The translations under genes were made by a program, and so were the position numbers. 64,000 bases of DNA from assembly GCA_033807775.1 (NCBI GenBank), contig CM066319.1, forward strand, positions 137,752,983-137,816,982. The letters are read 5' to 3'. The notes under the pieces were generated by a model. It was given only the letters and a program-made list of their open reading frames with translations. It ran no database searches and had not been told where the DNA came from. Numbering within the stretch: the first letter of the stretch is position 1; each line of letters begins with the position of its first letter. Positions 47,736 through 58,400 of this stretch are shown one piece after another. Source of the stretch: Saussurea involucrata (taxonomy: Eukaryota > Streptophyta > Magnoliopsida > Asterales > Asteraceae).

Positions 47736-48618
47736 TTCTTAGTGTTTTAGGGTCGAATTAAGAGAAGAAATGATTAGAACCGAGGGTTAGCTAAATCTAA
47801 TTATTTGTATAAATAAATTATTAGGTTTACGGACGGGACGAGACTCCGAGTTAGGGAAGAATCTTGCAATCAGGTGAGTTCTCTCACCCTTTTTATGACG
47901 TACTAAATTTCTACTGAATATGGTTTCTTTATCAAGCATGAGTTGATTTATAAAATTATGCATGTTTCCATGACTTGCATGTTTATACGCAAATGAAATG
48001 ATGTTCAAGGTTTTCATGTTTACGATTCCAAATGTATGTGCATGCTATGTGGTGTCGGTCTGTGCTGTGGGATCAAAGATCCTCGGGATCTGAGGATCCC
48101 TTGGGATAGTTGATGACGAGACGTTAGGTTGGAATTCGTTTCCTCCTAGGCGGGTATCGGGGAGTCTGCTTGGGCCCCGATACGAGAGGGCGAACGGGGA
48201 GTCTGCTTGGGCCCCGATCGCGGATAGTTATGTGATCCCTTACGCAGCGCAATACCATATGTGATGATTTATGACGCAATTTGACAAATGTTTTTCATAT
48301 TACTATTACATGTTTTACGGAGGGAATTCACTAGACCTTTTGGTCTAACCCTCGCTTTTCAAAAACTAAACCATTTTCAGGTAAGCGTGTTAAAGGTTCT
48401 TCAAGTAAGAACTAGGAGGCGAAAGAAAGGATCAGAAGTTTAGAGAGACTTCAAGACTTTTGTTTATGTTGAATATAGAATAGTTCTCGGTTGTGGACGT
48501 AGAGACTCCCGCTATCACTCTTATCTAGATCACCTTATTAATGATGTAAAGACAAGATATTTTTGTATTTGAATGCTTATTCTCGTTGAATGCATGTTAT
48601 GAAAGTTGGGACGTTACA

Positions 48619-49398
48619 AAAGAATAGACAAAACCGAAGTCGTGCAATTGAGTCATTATATCTGTAAGTATAAACATGATATACAAAAGTAACTAAGAAC
48701 AACAACATCAAATATAATTTATTCTCTTGCAAAGGTCTTTGGCTTCGACTTTGTAATTTGGATCTATTTAGATTCTTCACATGCACCTGAAAGATATAAC
48801 TATGCGTCAATATATAAGGACAATATAATAATAGATAACGATATCTACAATCCATTAGTAGGATAACTCCATGGTATTAATAAACATGCTCAATTTATCA
48901 TAATTCTACAACGTCAAAATTAAAGCATAACTCCATAAAAAAGGCAATTCCATGTTTTAAAAACTCAAATAATTAATTCAACATTTGATAAAAAAAAGTA
49001 GACATAAACTTGCACAAAGAGTAATATCTATTGATGAAATGTTTCTTTTATTCTTTAAATGAAACGAATAGAATATAACATTGTCATTTGTACTTGCATA
49101 CTCCTTTATATACATATCAACAACTTTAATCAATCACATTGAAATATTACATAACAAAAAGATTACATGAACTTGTTTCCCATTGAAAAAATCTTACTTT
49201 CCTTGAAGAAGATAATGGTTACATACATGTTCGAGATATTGATTGAAGGTATTCTTCTTCCTGATTATGAATTCTTTGAATCACATACTTCACAATTCAC
49301 TTCTTCCACTTCTATTTCTAATGTACCTCTTGCCCTCCTCTTTATATATACTAACTAAATTTCAAGAGTTTCAATCTTGAAAAGTAAGAATTAAAAAG
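48619..49398. other. AT-rich intergenic DNA
   Basis: No gene or clear repeat recognised. Small open frames here are short and compositionally random. Confidence 0.6.
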
Positions 49399-49410
49399 GA
49401 TTTAAAGGAT

Positions 49411-49563
49411 GGTCCATTTGGGCCGGATCCTGGGCCAGCCATAGGCTGGTTGGGCAGCCATAGGCTGGGCCGAGTCGACGGGGATTAGTCGGGTGGCACC
49501 CTTAAGTGGGAGCCCGGATACCCCGGGAACGTGTGTGTGTGTTCTACTGCCGTTCAAAAAAAA
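49411..49563 (+). mobile_element. Short poly(A) retroposon (SINE or truncated LINE 3' end)
   Basis: About 150 GC-rich bases ending in A8 and flanked by the direct repeat GGATTTAAAGGA (49399-49410 and 49564-49575). The segment GGGGATTAGTCGGG...CCCGGATACCCCGGG followed by (TG)n and poly(A) resembles 3' ends of plant non-LTR retroposons. There is no clear pol III box, so a SINE is not proven. Confidence 0.78.
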
Positions 49564-49744
49564 GGATTTAAAGGAAAGAGCAAATGAATAGTCATAGGTT
49601 AAACCCATGAATTAGCAATTAAAAAAAAGATCAATGTAATAGTGAAAAGTTTGAGAAAATTCACAGCCTCAATTCCTACTACACTGTACACCATTGGATG
49701 TGGCTGCTTTTTAGTATATAATAGATATTTTTTAGGATGAACTC

Positions 49745-50470
49745 CTAGACATCATAATTAATCACAAATTGATGATGTCAATAGATTTTTTTAAAGTAGA
49801 AAAATTTAACGCAATTATCATTCATGTATAAATGGTTAATGTCAATAGAGCTTAAGTTTGAAAAAAAATATTATCAGATCACATAATCACAAATCATTAA
49901 AATTCCATTTGAATTAATGTGATTTAAACATAAACACAATTGTGTTATGATAATAACAAATCCAACAATATGTAAAAGAAAAAATATGTAATAACAAATC
50001 ACATTTTTTATACATACCTGATTAAAATCTTCAATGTCTTCTTCAACTTTCATCTTCTTCACCCCTCACCAAAATAATTTATAGGATTTCATTTTATTTT
50101 TTGTTGAAATCATAAATTATCACAATATTGACAAATGTCAATAGATTTTTTCTTCTTTAAGTAGTCAAAATATAACACAATTATCAATCACGTATAAAAG
50201 GTTAATGTCGATGGAGCTTAAAATTAAAAAAAAAAGTATCAGATCATGTAATCACAAAACATCAAAATTTTATTTGAATCTATATGATTCAAACGTAAAC
50301 ACAATTGTCTTACGATAACAACAAATCCAACAATATGGGACAAAAAAAATATAATAACAAATCACATCTTTTGGAGAATATAATTTATACATACCTATTA
50401 AAAATTTTCAATGTCTTCTTCAACTTTCCATTTTCTTCATCTCTCACCAAAGGAATTTCTAGGATTTTTA
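49745..50470. repeat. 360-bp tandem duplication
   Basis: Two diverged direct copies, offset 360 bp (AAATGTCAATAGATTTTTT-type start at about 49776 and 50136). Both contain, on the minus strand, GAAGATGAAAGTTGAAGAAG... then a GT-like donor (CAGGTATG in the first copy), which looks like a fragment of an exon end. The source gene is not recognised. Confidence 0.88.
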
Positions 50471-50556
50471 TTTTTTTTGCAACTTGTGAAAAACAAATTT
50501 CATTTAAAAAATTAAGACAAAGTAAATGAAGAAGCAAATCAAGAGTTGGGGGTTAA

Positions 50557-51139
50557 GAGCATCCACAATCATGAACCTCTTAAGAGATTCATGATCTTGC
50601 CATATCAGCTTTCTCTCTCTGCCACATCAGTTTTCTCTTTTCTACACATTTCATAAGCCTTTTACTCTCAATCATGGACCGGTCCATAGTTTATAAATTA
50701 AAAATATATATTATAATACTATAATAATGTATTATCAATAAAAATTATTCTTATTTAAAGTATCATATAATAAAATTATAATATTACAATAATATATTAT
50801 ATATAATAAAAAATACTTCTATTTAAATAACAAAAAAATATCAAATAAAACAAATTATCAATATTATTATCATACATTATTATAAATATACTTTACTCAT
50901 TAACTATTTTCAATATTACACAACAATCAAATAAATAAAAAGAAAAGAGAATGGAGAGTGGAGAGAGAGAGAGGTGTGCATGAGTAGGGTCCACCAATTT
51001 ATTAGCATGAACCAGGTTCATCTGCAAGAACCTCTCTATTCCATGTGGCAAAAACCACTTCTCTCTCAATGGTAGTAAATTTAGTGGACCGGTTCATAAA
51101 GTGGTGAGGTGGCTAAGAACCTCACCATTGTGGATGCTC
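50557..51139. mobile_element. PIF/Harbinger-type MITE
   Basis: 583 bp. Terminal inverted repeat of about 26 bp (GAGCATCCACAAT outermost) and TSD TAA at 50554-50556 and 51140-51142, as expected of the Harbinger superfamily. Interior is AT-rich with no ORF. Confidence 0.88.
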
Positions 51140-51309
51140 TAAACTTGGACATGTAAAATTACAAAGAAATCCATGTTAATATGAATTACACATTTTTCAT
51201 ACAGGGGCAGAATAGTCTTTTACATATTCAACATTTAAAAAAGTCAAAAAAATGAGAAAAAAGATAGAAGAGATTCTAAGCCTTAGAGGGTGCCACCTCA
51301 TCTTTCTTT

Positions 51310-51334
51310 GGTTTTGCTTTTATATATATATAGA
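51310..51334 (-). mobile_element. Possible Helitron 5' end (minus strand)
   Basis: The minus strand reads A|TCTATATATATATAAAAGC, a pattern typical for plant Helitron starts. No matching 3' end was found, and simple (TA)n/(GATA)n sequence is an alternative. Confidence 0.3.
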
Positions 51335-51517
51335 TAGATATATAGATATAGATTATAACATCGGCAAAGTTTGAAACATAACTGATTTCCTCTTTTGTTT
51401 TTGGGGAAAATTGTTATCAATGGTAATTAAAAGGGTTAAAACCGAACATATTATAAAGGTAAGGGACTAAATATGGAATAAAGCCATAGTTTTTGGGACA
51501 AGTCACCGCCTTTATTG

Positions 51518-51537
51518 CACGTGATCTACATCACGTG
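51518..51537. promoter_or_regulatory. Palindromic double G-box in the GTE promoter
   Basis: CACGTGAT-CTAC-ATCACGTG: two CACGTG cores in a perfect inverted repeat with a 4-base centre, about 0.9 kb before the start codon and shortly before the likely 5' UTR. G-boxes are bound by bHLH and bZIP factors (family knowledge). Confidence 0.7.
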
Positions 51538-51739
51538 GCCTAGATCAGAAACGCGGTTTGCACCGTCGATTTTGAAGACGGCGTGAATCAACGGCAGTGA
51601 TTTATTGGGGGTCGGTGAGGCGAGACTCCCACTCGCAAACACGAAAAAAGAGAAAAGGGCATCACTCTCTTCATCCCCTAAAAAAAGCGTACATTTCTGC
51701 CGTACGATCATAAACACATCTAGTTTCGGAGCCATCGGG

Positions 51740-52203
51740 AAGTTTCGGAGCCTCCGTCGTCTTCATTTCTAGGGTTTCGAGCACCACCTTATTTCAGCTT
51801 CGTCAGCTTCAATTCCAGTAGAGATCTTGGGTTTTTAGGGTTATCTTCGTTTCCGGTCAGTTATTGTTGGTGATTCTATGTTATGGGTTTGAATTGCGCT
51901 GAATTAAGCTTGTACGCGAATTGAAGTTTGTTTTGGCTGGTGAAAATTGGCGATTTTTCAACCCAAAGAGGATCTTTGCGGTAAGATTAAGGTTTGTTCT
52001 TTGGACTATATGCTTTTTTATTTCCTCTCCCCGTTTGCTTTTCAAAACAATACGTTCTAAATTAAGCTCAGGTTGGAGAAATTGGTAAAGATAACTTTCG
52101 ATTTGAAAATCTGTAATTCATCGAATAAATTAATTGATTTTACAAATATCGAATTTGTACATGAATTGTATCTCTAAGGATCGAAATATAAACACGAAAC
52201 CCT

Positions 52204-52243
<40 letters not shown>

Positions 52244-52427
52244 AATTATTTAAGTATATACCCTGGTTAGTGTGCGATCTTTTCCTCGTTAAGAAGAAAA
52301 CGGGATAGCAGCGAGGGATTTGATAATGGATCTGTGTGCGAGTTAAATTGGCTTGTCATGAACATCCAGGGACGTGTGGGATTGGATATACAGCATTCTG
52401 ATTGGGAGGTAAAGTGTTGGTCGTGAT
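51740..52427 (+). other. Probable 5' UTR with intron of the GTE gene
   Basis: The sequence TTTCTAGGGTTTCGAGCACC (about 51767) and neighbouring AGGGTTT motifs are typical of plant 5' leaders. A plausible intron runs from GTAAGATTAAG at 51981 to ACATCCAG ending 52369 (389 bp). The start of transcription is not visible, so both ends are estimates. Confidence 0.5.
52209..52242. repeat. (GA)n microsatellite in the leader intron
   Basis: About 17 GA units; GA tracts near plant promoters can bind BBR/BPC proteins (family knowledge). Confidence 0.95.
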
Positions 52428-55400
52428 ATGGCAAAGAAAGATATGTTCCCCGATGCTTATTCTGGTGGGTTTCCTCCCAACGATGATTCAGAGGGATCTG
52501 GCTGTTCTGGACGTGATGATATGGATGCATCTGGTTATGAGGACTCAAGTGGCCATAGGAAAAAATGGATCAAATTGAGCTCTGCATTGCATGATGGTTT
52601 TGGTGTACCTGTACATGTTGTTCCTTTATCAAAGCTGTCACCCACAGAGAAAAAGAGGTGGTTAGTTCGATTGAGAGCTGAGCTTAATCAGCTCAGGACA
52701 TTTCAGAAGAGAGTAGATGTGGACAAAGCTCTTATTGTTACCATGTCATCTTCCAATGATATACTTCGCTCTACCAATATCCAAGCAAACATGAAGATAT
52801 CTTCTAGCTCTGGGAAAAGGATCGACCCACAAAGTCACAAGGCACAGGGTTTAAATCGTGGTCTTATGGGTAGGTTTCAATCAGTCAACGAGCCTACTGC
52901 TGCAGGGACTTTCAGCCCTCTATTGAAGAAACAGTGTGAGAACTTGTTGAAGAAATTGATGACTCATCAGCATGGCTGGGTGTTTAATAAACCTGTTGAT
53001 GTTGTTGCATTGAAAATACCAGATTACTTCAATGTTATCAAGAATCCAATGGATTTAGGGACGATAAAAGAGAAACTTGGTTCAGGGAAATATACAAGCC
53101 CACTTGAATTTCTTGCGGATGTCAGACTTACCTTCTCCAACGCCATGACATATAATCCGCCAGGCAATGATGTCCATGTCATGGCGGATGTTCTTAGTAA
53201 ATTTTTCGAGCTAAGATGGAAGCCTATTGAAAAGAAACTCCCTGTGAATGGCTCTAAACAACATTCGTTTCATGAAGAGATTGATTTGGTTAAGCCAATT
53301 CCTCCTTCAAAGAAGAGGAAAATTACCTCAATACAACAAGAACTTGTTCCAGAGCCAGTTAAGTTGGTGATGACCAATGAAGAAAAGCATAATTTAAGTA
53401 GGGAATTGGAAGCTCATCTTGGCGATTTGCCAGATAATATCATTGACTTTTTAAGGGAACACAGCTCGAATGGGAATGAAGCTGGAGAGGATGAAATAGA
53501 AATTGATATTGATGATCTCAACGATGATACCTTGTTCAAATTACGCAAGATGTTGGATAACCACGTGCGAGAACACCAGAATCATGCAAAAGCAGAACCT
53601 TGTGTTATTGAGGTGTATATTGTTTCCCTTCTTGATTTGCGACAAGATATGATTGCTCATATAAACATGCGGAAACTAACATGGTTTTTGTTTCTATTGC
53701 AGCTGTTACATGAATCTGGGCTTAGCAACTCAACTATGCAACTATATAGAGGTTAATGATCATTTTGTTACATTTATGGGTATTTGGTAACTGTTAATCA
53801 ACATTTCATCATAGATCTCCATGATTTGACCGCTGTTGGTACTTTTTTTCACATATTACAGGGAATGATCCCGTGGACGAGGATATAGATATTGGTGGAA
53901 ATGAGCCCCCTGTTTCAAGCCATACTCCAATTGGAAAAGAAAGAGAAACAACCAAGAAAAATGACAAAGGGACGGCATCAAGAACTTCAAGTGGTAATTG
54001 GGTTACTCATTCATACCAATTAGGAGTAAAATATCAACTTAGCTGTATTGTGTAGTCAGGGTTTGAGCTGCATGTAAACTCTATATATGCCTTACCTATT
54101 TTAAGATGAAATTTATTCATTATAACTTAGATGCTTGAGAATCATCTTGACCACTAAGATGATGCCAAAAACCATATATTTCTTGGTGACAGGTCACAAT
54201 GTTTAGTTGGGAAGGAACTGCCGAATTATAGTGACCATCACATAGGCATTTAGATTTTAGGGTATATATATGGCGATCGAGTTACTATTAAATTATACTT
54301 GTGGAGTGGACTCTTCTAGTCTTTTTCTTGTTCTCCTATTAAAAATATAGTTCTCTTTTCCATCACAAGAATTGCCATGTCAAAGGTTATGTTATTGAAT
54401 GATACTCTACACAATGAGTGAAATATACCGATCTTTTGATCAGTTAATATTGCAGCTTCTAGCTAAGATGCCCTTGGTTCATGTTAGAGGCACGGTGTAG
54501 AGACTTTCTAAGAGTTTGTCTAAAAGTTGTAATAAGTTCACATGGAGATATTCTTGTTTGAGTTTGTTGGAGACAGCTTTATGATGATTTTTATTGTACT
54601 TAAAAACATAAATCAACAGTTCTTTTATTATAACATCTATTTTTGCTAGTTTTGGACTTTCAGCTAAACATAAACTAGTAAGTGCAACTATCCAATAGCA
54701 GCTTAAAGCTTAAAACAACGAGTTTTAAAGAAGGAAGCAAAGATTTTGCCATAAGCTATGGATAAATGAAGAAGTTTGAAAAGGTCGAGAAAGAAGTAAA
54801 TAGAGCTTAGAGAGTGTAGTGAATTTTTAATCAAGTTTTCATCTCATTAATGTACGTGTTTAAGTCAAACCTTCTCAGATGTTGACTTGTCTTGTGGGCT
54901 GTTTGGTTCGCGGAATTCAAAGGAATTTGATGGAATTGGAATGACAAATTCTTTTGACCAGATTCCAAATCCTATGTTTGTGTTGAACATTAATCTTTCA
55001 ACTAAGAAATCAAAGGTAGATTTAGGGTTTGATTGCTATTAACCGAATGATTCAAAGGGTTTTCTGGCTTTCGAGAGGCCAGTCTCTCCACACAGTCACA
55101 TCCAAAGTTTACAAAACATAATCGATGACCCTAATGCCCACAATCCCCCCTTATTTATACTAAGCCACTAAGTACAACTCTTAGCCTACCATATTTGACC
55201 AATTGACCCACTACCTAGGGTATAACAATACCCGCCCCCGAACTTTCACCTTGTCCTCAAGGTGGAAAGAAATGAAAATGATTCAAAAGCATTCCATCTA
55301 CTACTGTTGGTGGTGGTGGTTGTAGCGGATGATTGAGCATTGAGCTGATTCCATCACATGGGTTATATATGGTCCTCTCCACATCGAAGGATTGTACAAC

Positions 55401-58400
55401 TTTTGCTTTATAACCCTTAGCCACAAGCTTAGTCACAAACAACTGGTTAGTGGTCAAAGTACCCATTTTGTTGCAATGAATCCCTGCTGTAAATCCAAAT
55501 GTCTCAACTGTAGGTAATTTCCTGACAATAGCCTTCTTCTGAACCACCTTATGAATGCCCAGAAGCAAGTCATTCATAAACACAACAAGTCCTTCTGGGG
55601 TAGTAGCATCTTGAACATACTTCAACAATACCTGGTAGCCAAAAACGTAGATCGACCCACTTAGCCTGATCATTACATAGCTAAATTCATTTAATTCATT
55701 GAAGGGTATGTCTTCTTCATCAGGTAATGCCTCTTGGATTTGGGAGTGTACTTTCCTTGCATCCATATTCATCCCTGTATCTATTACTCACTCAATACAA
55801 TTCTCATTTATAATTGTGGTTCCGACAAATACCACAAATATCTTCCTTTGGATACCAGCCCCCTCATAGACACCTCATAGACAGGTTTAGTAATTCTAAC
55901 CACAATTTCGTTCTCCCCGGCTAAAGGATCCTGCTCGATCATAAGGGATGAACTAATTATCTCAATTAGGACCCTCATATCAACATGGGATTTTTCTCCA
56001 ACCAGAATTTCCCCAAACTCCACAATATCATTTGGAACAAGTGCCTCCGATAGTTGGAACGAAGAAACAGACCAATTTTCAGCCACTTCAATACTCATCG
56101 AATAGAAGATTTGATCAAGTATATTGATGAATAATATGATATCAACCACAAACTTTAGATGGACAATTGCAGGAACTAGACCAAAAAGGTTGGCCGAAAC
56201 TCGATTTGAATGCAACACCTCCCAAACTTTAATGAATAGACCAAAGACCGTCAATATCCCTTCTGCTTTTGACGAAGAACCCAAATAGTTTACAAAATGA
56301 TTTCTGATTCGATTCAATGATATAGCCATAGATATAACTCTTGTCTCATTTGATCTTTCTTCCTTCATAATACCCCTCAAATCAACACTGAATTTCCCCC
56401 TTAGGATCGATTTAACAGTTTTTACAAAAGGAACAAAATACGGAGTGGCAAAGTGAGAAGTCGTACCCAGAAAAAGGGTTTGATGTTTTAACGCAACTTG
56501 GCTCAGGCTGGACTGGCCCGTCATATGGGCCATATATAGATTGGGCCAAACCTGATGTAGTCGATGAATCTTCCTTCGTTGACATCGCCCAAGTTGCCAT
56601 ACTTCTCTCGGTCGAACTTGGGATTGAGGATCCCTTGCACGAAGACATTTTTACTTTTCCGGCCAGAGTCGAGATGGTCGAAAAACCCTCCGGTGAATTA
56701 GCCTGAAGCGGTTGGGAGTACCCATCCGGCGGGTCCGGATCTAGATCTGGACACCAGCCTGAATTTGGATGTAAACTGAATTCGTAGGAATCTGCTCTGA
56801 TTCCTTCCTCGCCTTTGCCAGAAAATGTAGCCCTCGGGATTTCAAATTTTAGGGTTCTTGATTCATCTCTCAAGAAATTTGTGGTTACCTGATAAGCTTT
56901 CGACTGATGATGCATCATAACCTTCGATTCATTGATTTCAACTATCAGGCCTTGATTATCGATCTCCTCTGACTCAGGCAAATCTCTTATTTCCTTCTCT
57001 AAATCTCTTTCCTTCGTTGTCTTCTCCTTCTCGTGTTCTTCACAATCTTCCCACTTCTCTTCCTTCCGCAATTCTTCTTTTAAGGAACTCAAATTCGATT
57101 TCATTGAAGCGAGGGTTTCCAACATCTTTTTGGTTGTGGAAATCATGCTCCTCAAGATCTCCTGCTCTGATACCATTTGTTGAACATTCATCATTCAACT
57201 AAGAAATCAAAGGTAGATTTAGGTGGCGTTTGGTTCGTGGAATGTTTTAGGATGGAATGGAATCTGTCAAAGGAATTTGACTTTGAGGGAATTGGAATGG
57301 AATGTTGTTAGGTTTGACCACCTGTTTGGTTGACAAAATGTAGTATTGGAATTGGAATGAATTTTTGGTAAATGACCAAAATACCCTTTTAATATAAGTT
57401 TAATTTTTTTGAACAAATAAGAATTGGAATGAAATTTTCTCTGAAATTTAGCTAGGGTTTGCCCATCGCCGTTGCCCACCTTCGTCGGCTCTTCCCGTCG
57501 CCGCTGCCCACCTTCGTCGGCGCTTCCCGTCGCCGGCGTCCATCCCGTCGGCTCTTCTCGTCGCCGGCAACTGCAGATCTGACAAAGACTCCGTCGCCGC
57601 TGCCCACCTTCGTCGGCTCTTCCCATCCCAGGTAACTCGCCGTCGCCGCTGCCCACCTTCGTAACTCGCCGTCGCCGCTGCCCATCAGTTTAACAGAGTG
57701 TGCAATGGAGAAGACGAAGAGAGAGCAAGGGTAATTTTGGAATTGACCATTTCTACAATTCCATTCCTTACAATCCCAAGCCTGATCGATGGAATGAAAA
57801 ATACCCATTTTATGGAATTGAAAGAATTTTAAACATTCCATTCCATTACAAACCTTGAACCAAACGTCGGAATGGAATCTGGTCAACGGAATTGACCATT
57901 CCAATTCCACCAATTCCATCAGATTCCATCCAACCAAACAGCCCCTTAGGGTTTGATTGCTATTAACCGAATGATTCAAAGGGTTTTTTGGCTTTTGAGA
58001 GGCCAGTCTCTCCACAGACTCGCGTCCAAAGTTTACAAAACAGAATCGATGACCCTAATGACCACAATCCCTCCTTATTTATACTAAGCCACTAAGTACA
58101 ACTCTTAGCCTACCATATTTGACCAATTGACCCACTACCTAGGGTATAACAATTTGGTTCACATAACAAATAAATGATGGAATCCTTTGAATTCCAATGA
58201 ATTTTACAATTCAAGGAATTCATCATTCTTTGGCTTAAGTGAAGGAATTGAATTCCTACCAACCAGATGCGTGGTCAAATTCCATTCCAATTCTTTTGAT
58301 GGATTCCAATTTCATCAAATTTCATTCTGCGAACCAAAGTCCCCCATAGAGCTGAAGTTTCTCAACATAGAAGATTATAACTCCCATTTGTAACTGGTTG

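Larger units (their letters stand above)
10593..48618 (+). mobile_element. Element A: Tekay-like Ty3/Gypsy chromovirus, host of the nested stack
   Basis: Outermost retrotransposon: truncated 5' LTR, PBS, gag-pol, chromodomain, PPT and complete 3' LTR. It is split at 15327 by element B with TSD AAGGG (15323-15327 and 46154-46158). Assignment to the Tekay/Del type of chromovirus rests on the RT/RNase H sequence, the tRNA-iMet-type PBS and a C-terminal chromodomain-like segment in integrase. The two remaining LTR parts differ at roughly ten sites in about 420 bp, more than in B, C or D, which agrees with A being the oldest. It is dead: a stop in integrase, a changed catalytic Asp, a truncated LTR and the insertion. 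Confidence 0.9.
46907..48618 (+). mobile_element. Element A 3' LTR
   Basis: About 1712 bp from TGTAACAACC (start could be 46904) to GACGTTACA. TATA-like TATATAAAGG at 47005-47014. It carries the GGCGCAA minisatellite (47579-47735) and a repeated GGGGAGTCTGCTTGGGCCCC (about 48149 and 48196). Confidence 0.92.
54981..58151 (-). mobile_element. Element G: small non-autonomous LTR retrotransposon carrying a Ca2+-ATPase gene fragment
   Basis: Minus-strand element. Both LTRs are 247 bp (54981-55227; 57178-58151 after removing F2 and its TSD). On the minus strand they read TGTTATACCCTAGG at the start and GTTCAACA at the end. The PBS TGGTATCAGAGC (57164-57175) and a G-rich PPT (complement of 55228-55243) are in place. 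Flanking GTTTG (54976-54980) and ATTTG (58152-58156) may be the TSD with one change. The 1.95-kb interior has no RT or integrase. It holds a 260-codon unknown ORF and a decayed fragment of a P2A Ca2+-ATPase. Confidence 0.9.
54896..58345. mobile_element. Element F: Harbinger-like MITE split by element G
   Basis: The left end TGGGCTGTTTGGTTCGCGGA and the right end, complement of GGGGGACTTTGGTTCGCAGA, form an imperfect inverted repeat like that of F2. Without G it would be about 275 bp, full of GGAATTG/CAATTCC phrases. A clean TSD is not visible. Confidence 0.7.

Noticed and set aside
53613..53702. Continuous ORF to 53756 as the true end of the GTE protein
   Set aside because: The 90-bp stretch has GT...TTGCAG borders and removing it restores a sequence typical of the family (LLHESGLSNS), with the following exons in phase.
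55257..56533. An intact Ca2+-ATPase gene antisense in the GTE intron
   Set aside because: Only the middle of the pump is present, in several frames with a stop, catalytic residues are changed and it lies between LTRs.
57267..58015. Minus-strand ORFs of 129 and 187 codons
   Set aside because: They run across element F2 and its CGTCGCCGCTGCC cluster; MITE sequence without coding evidence.
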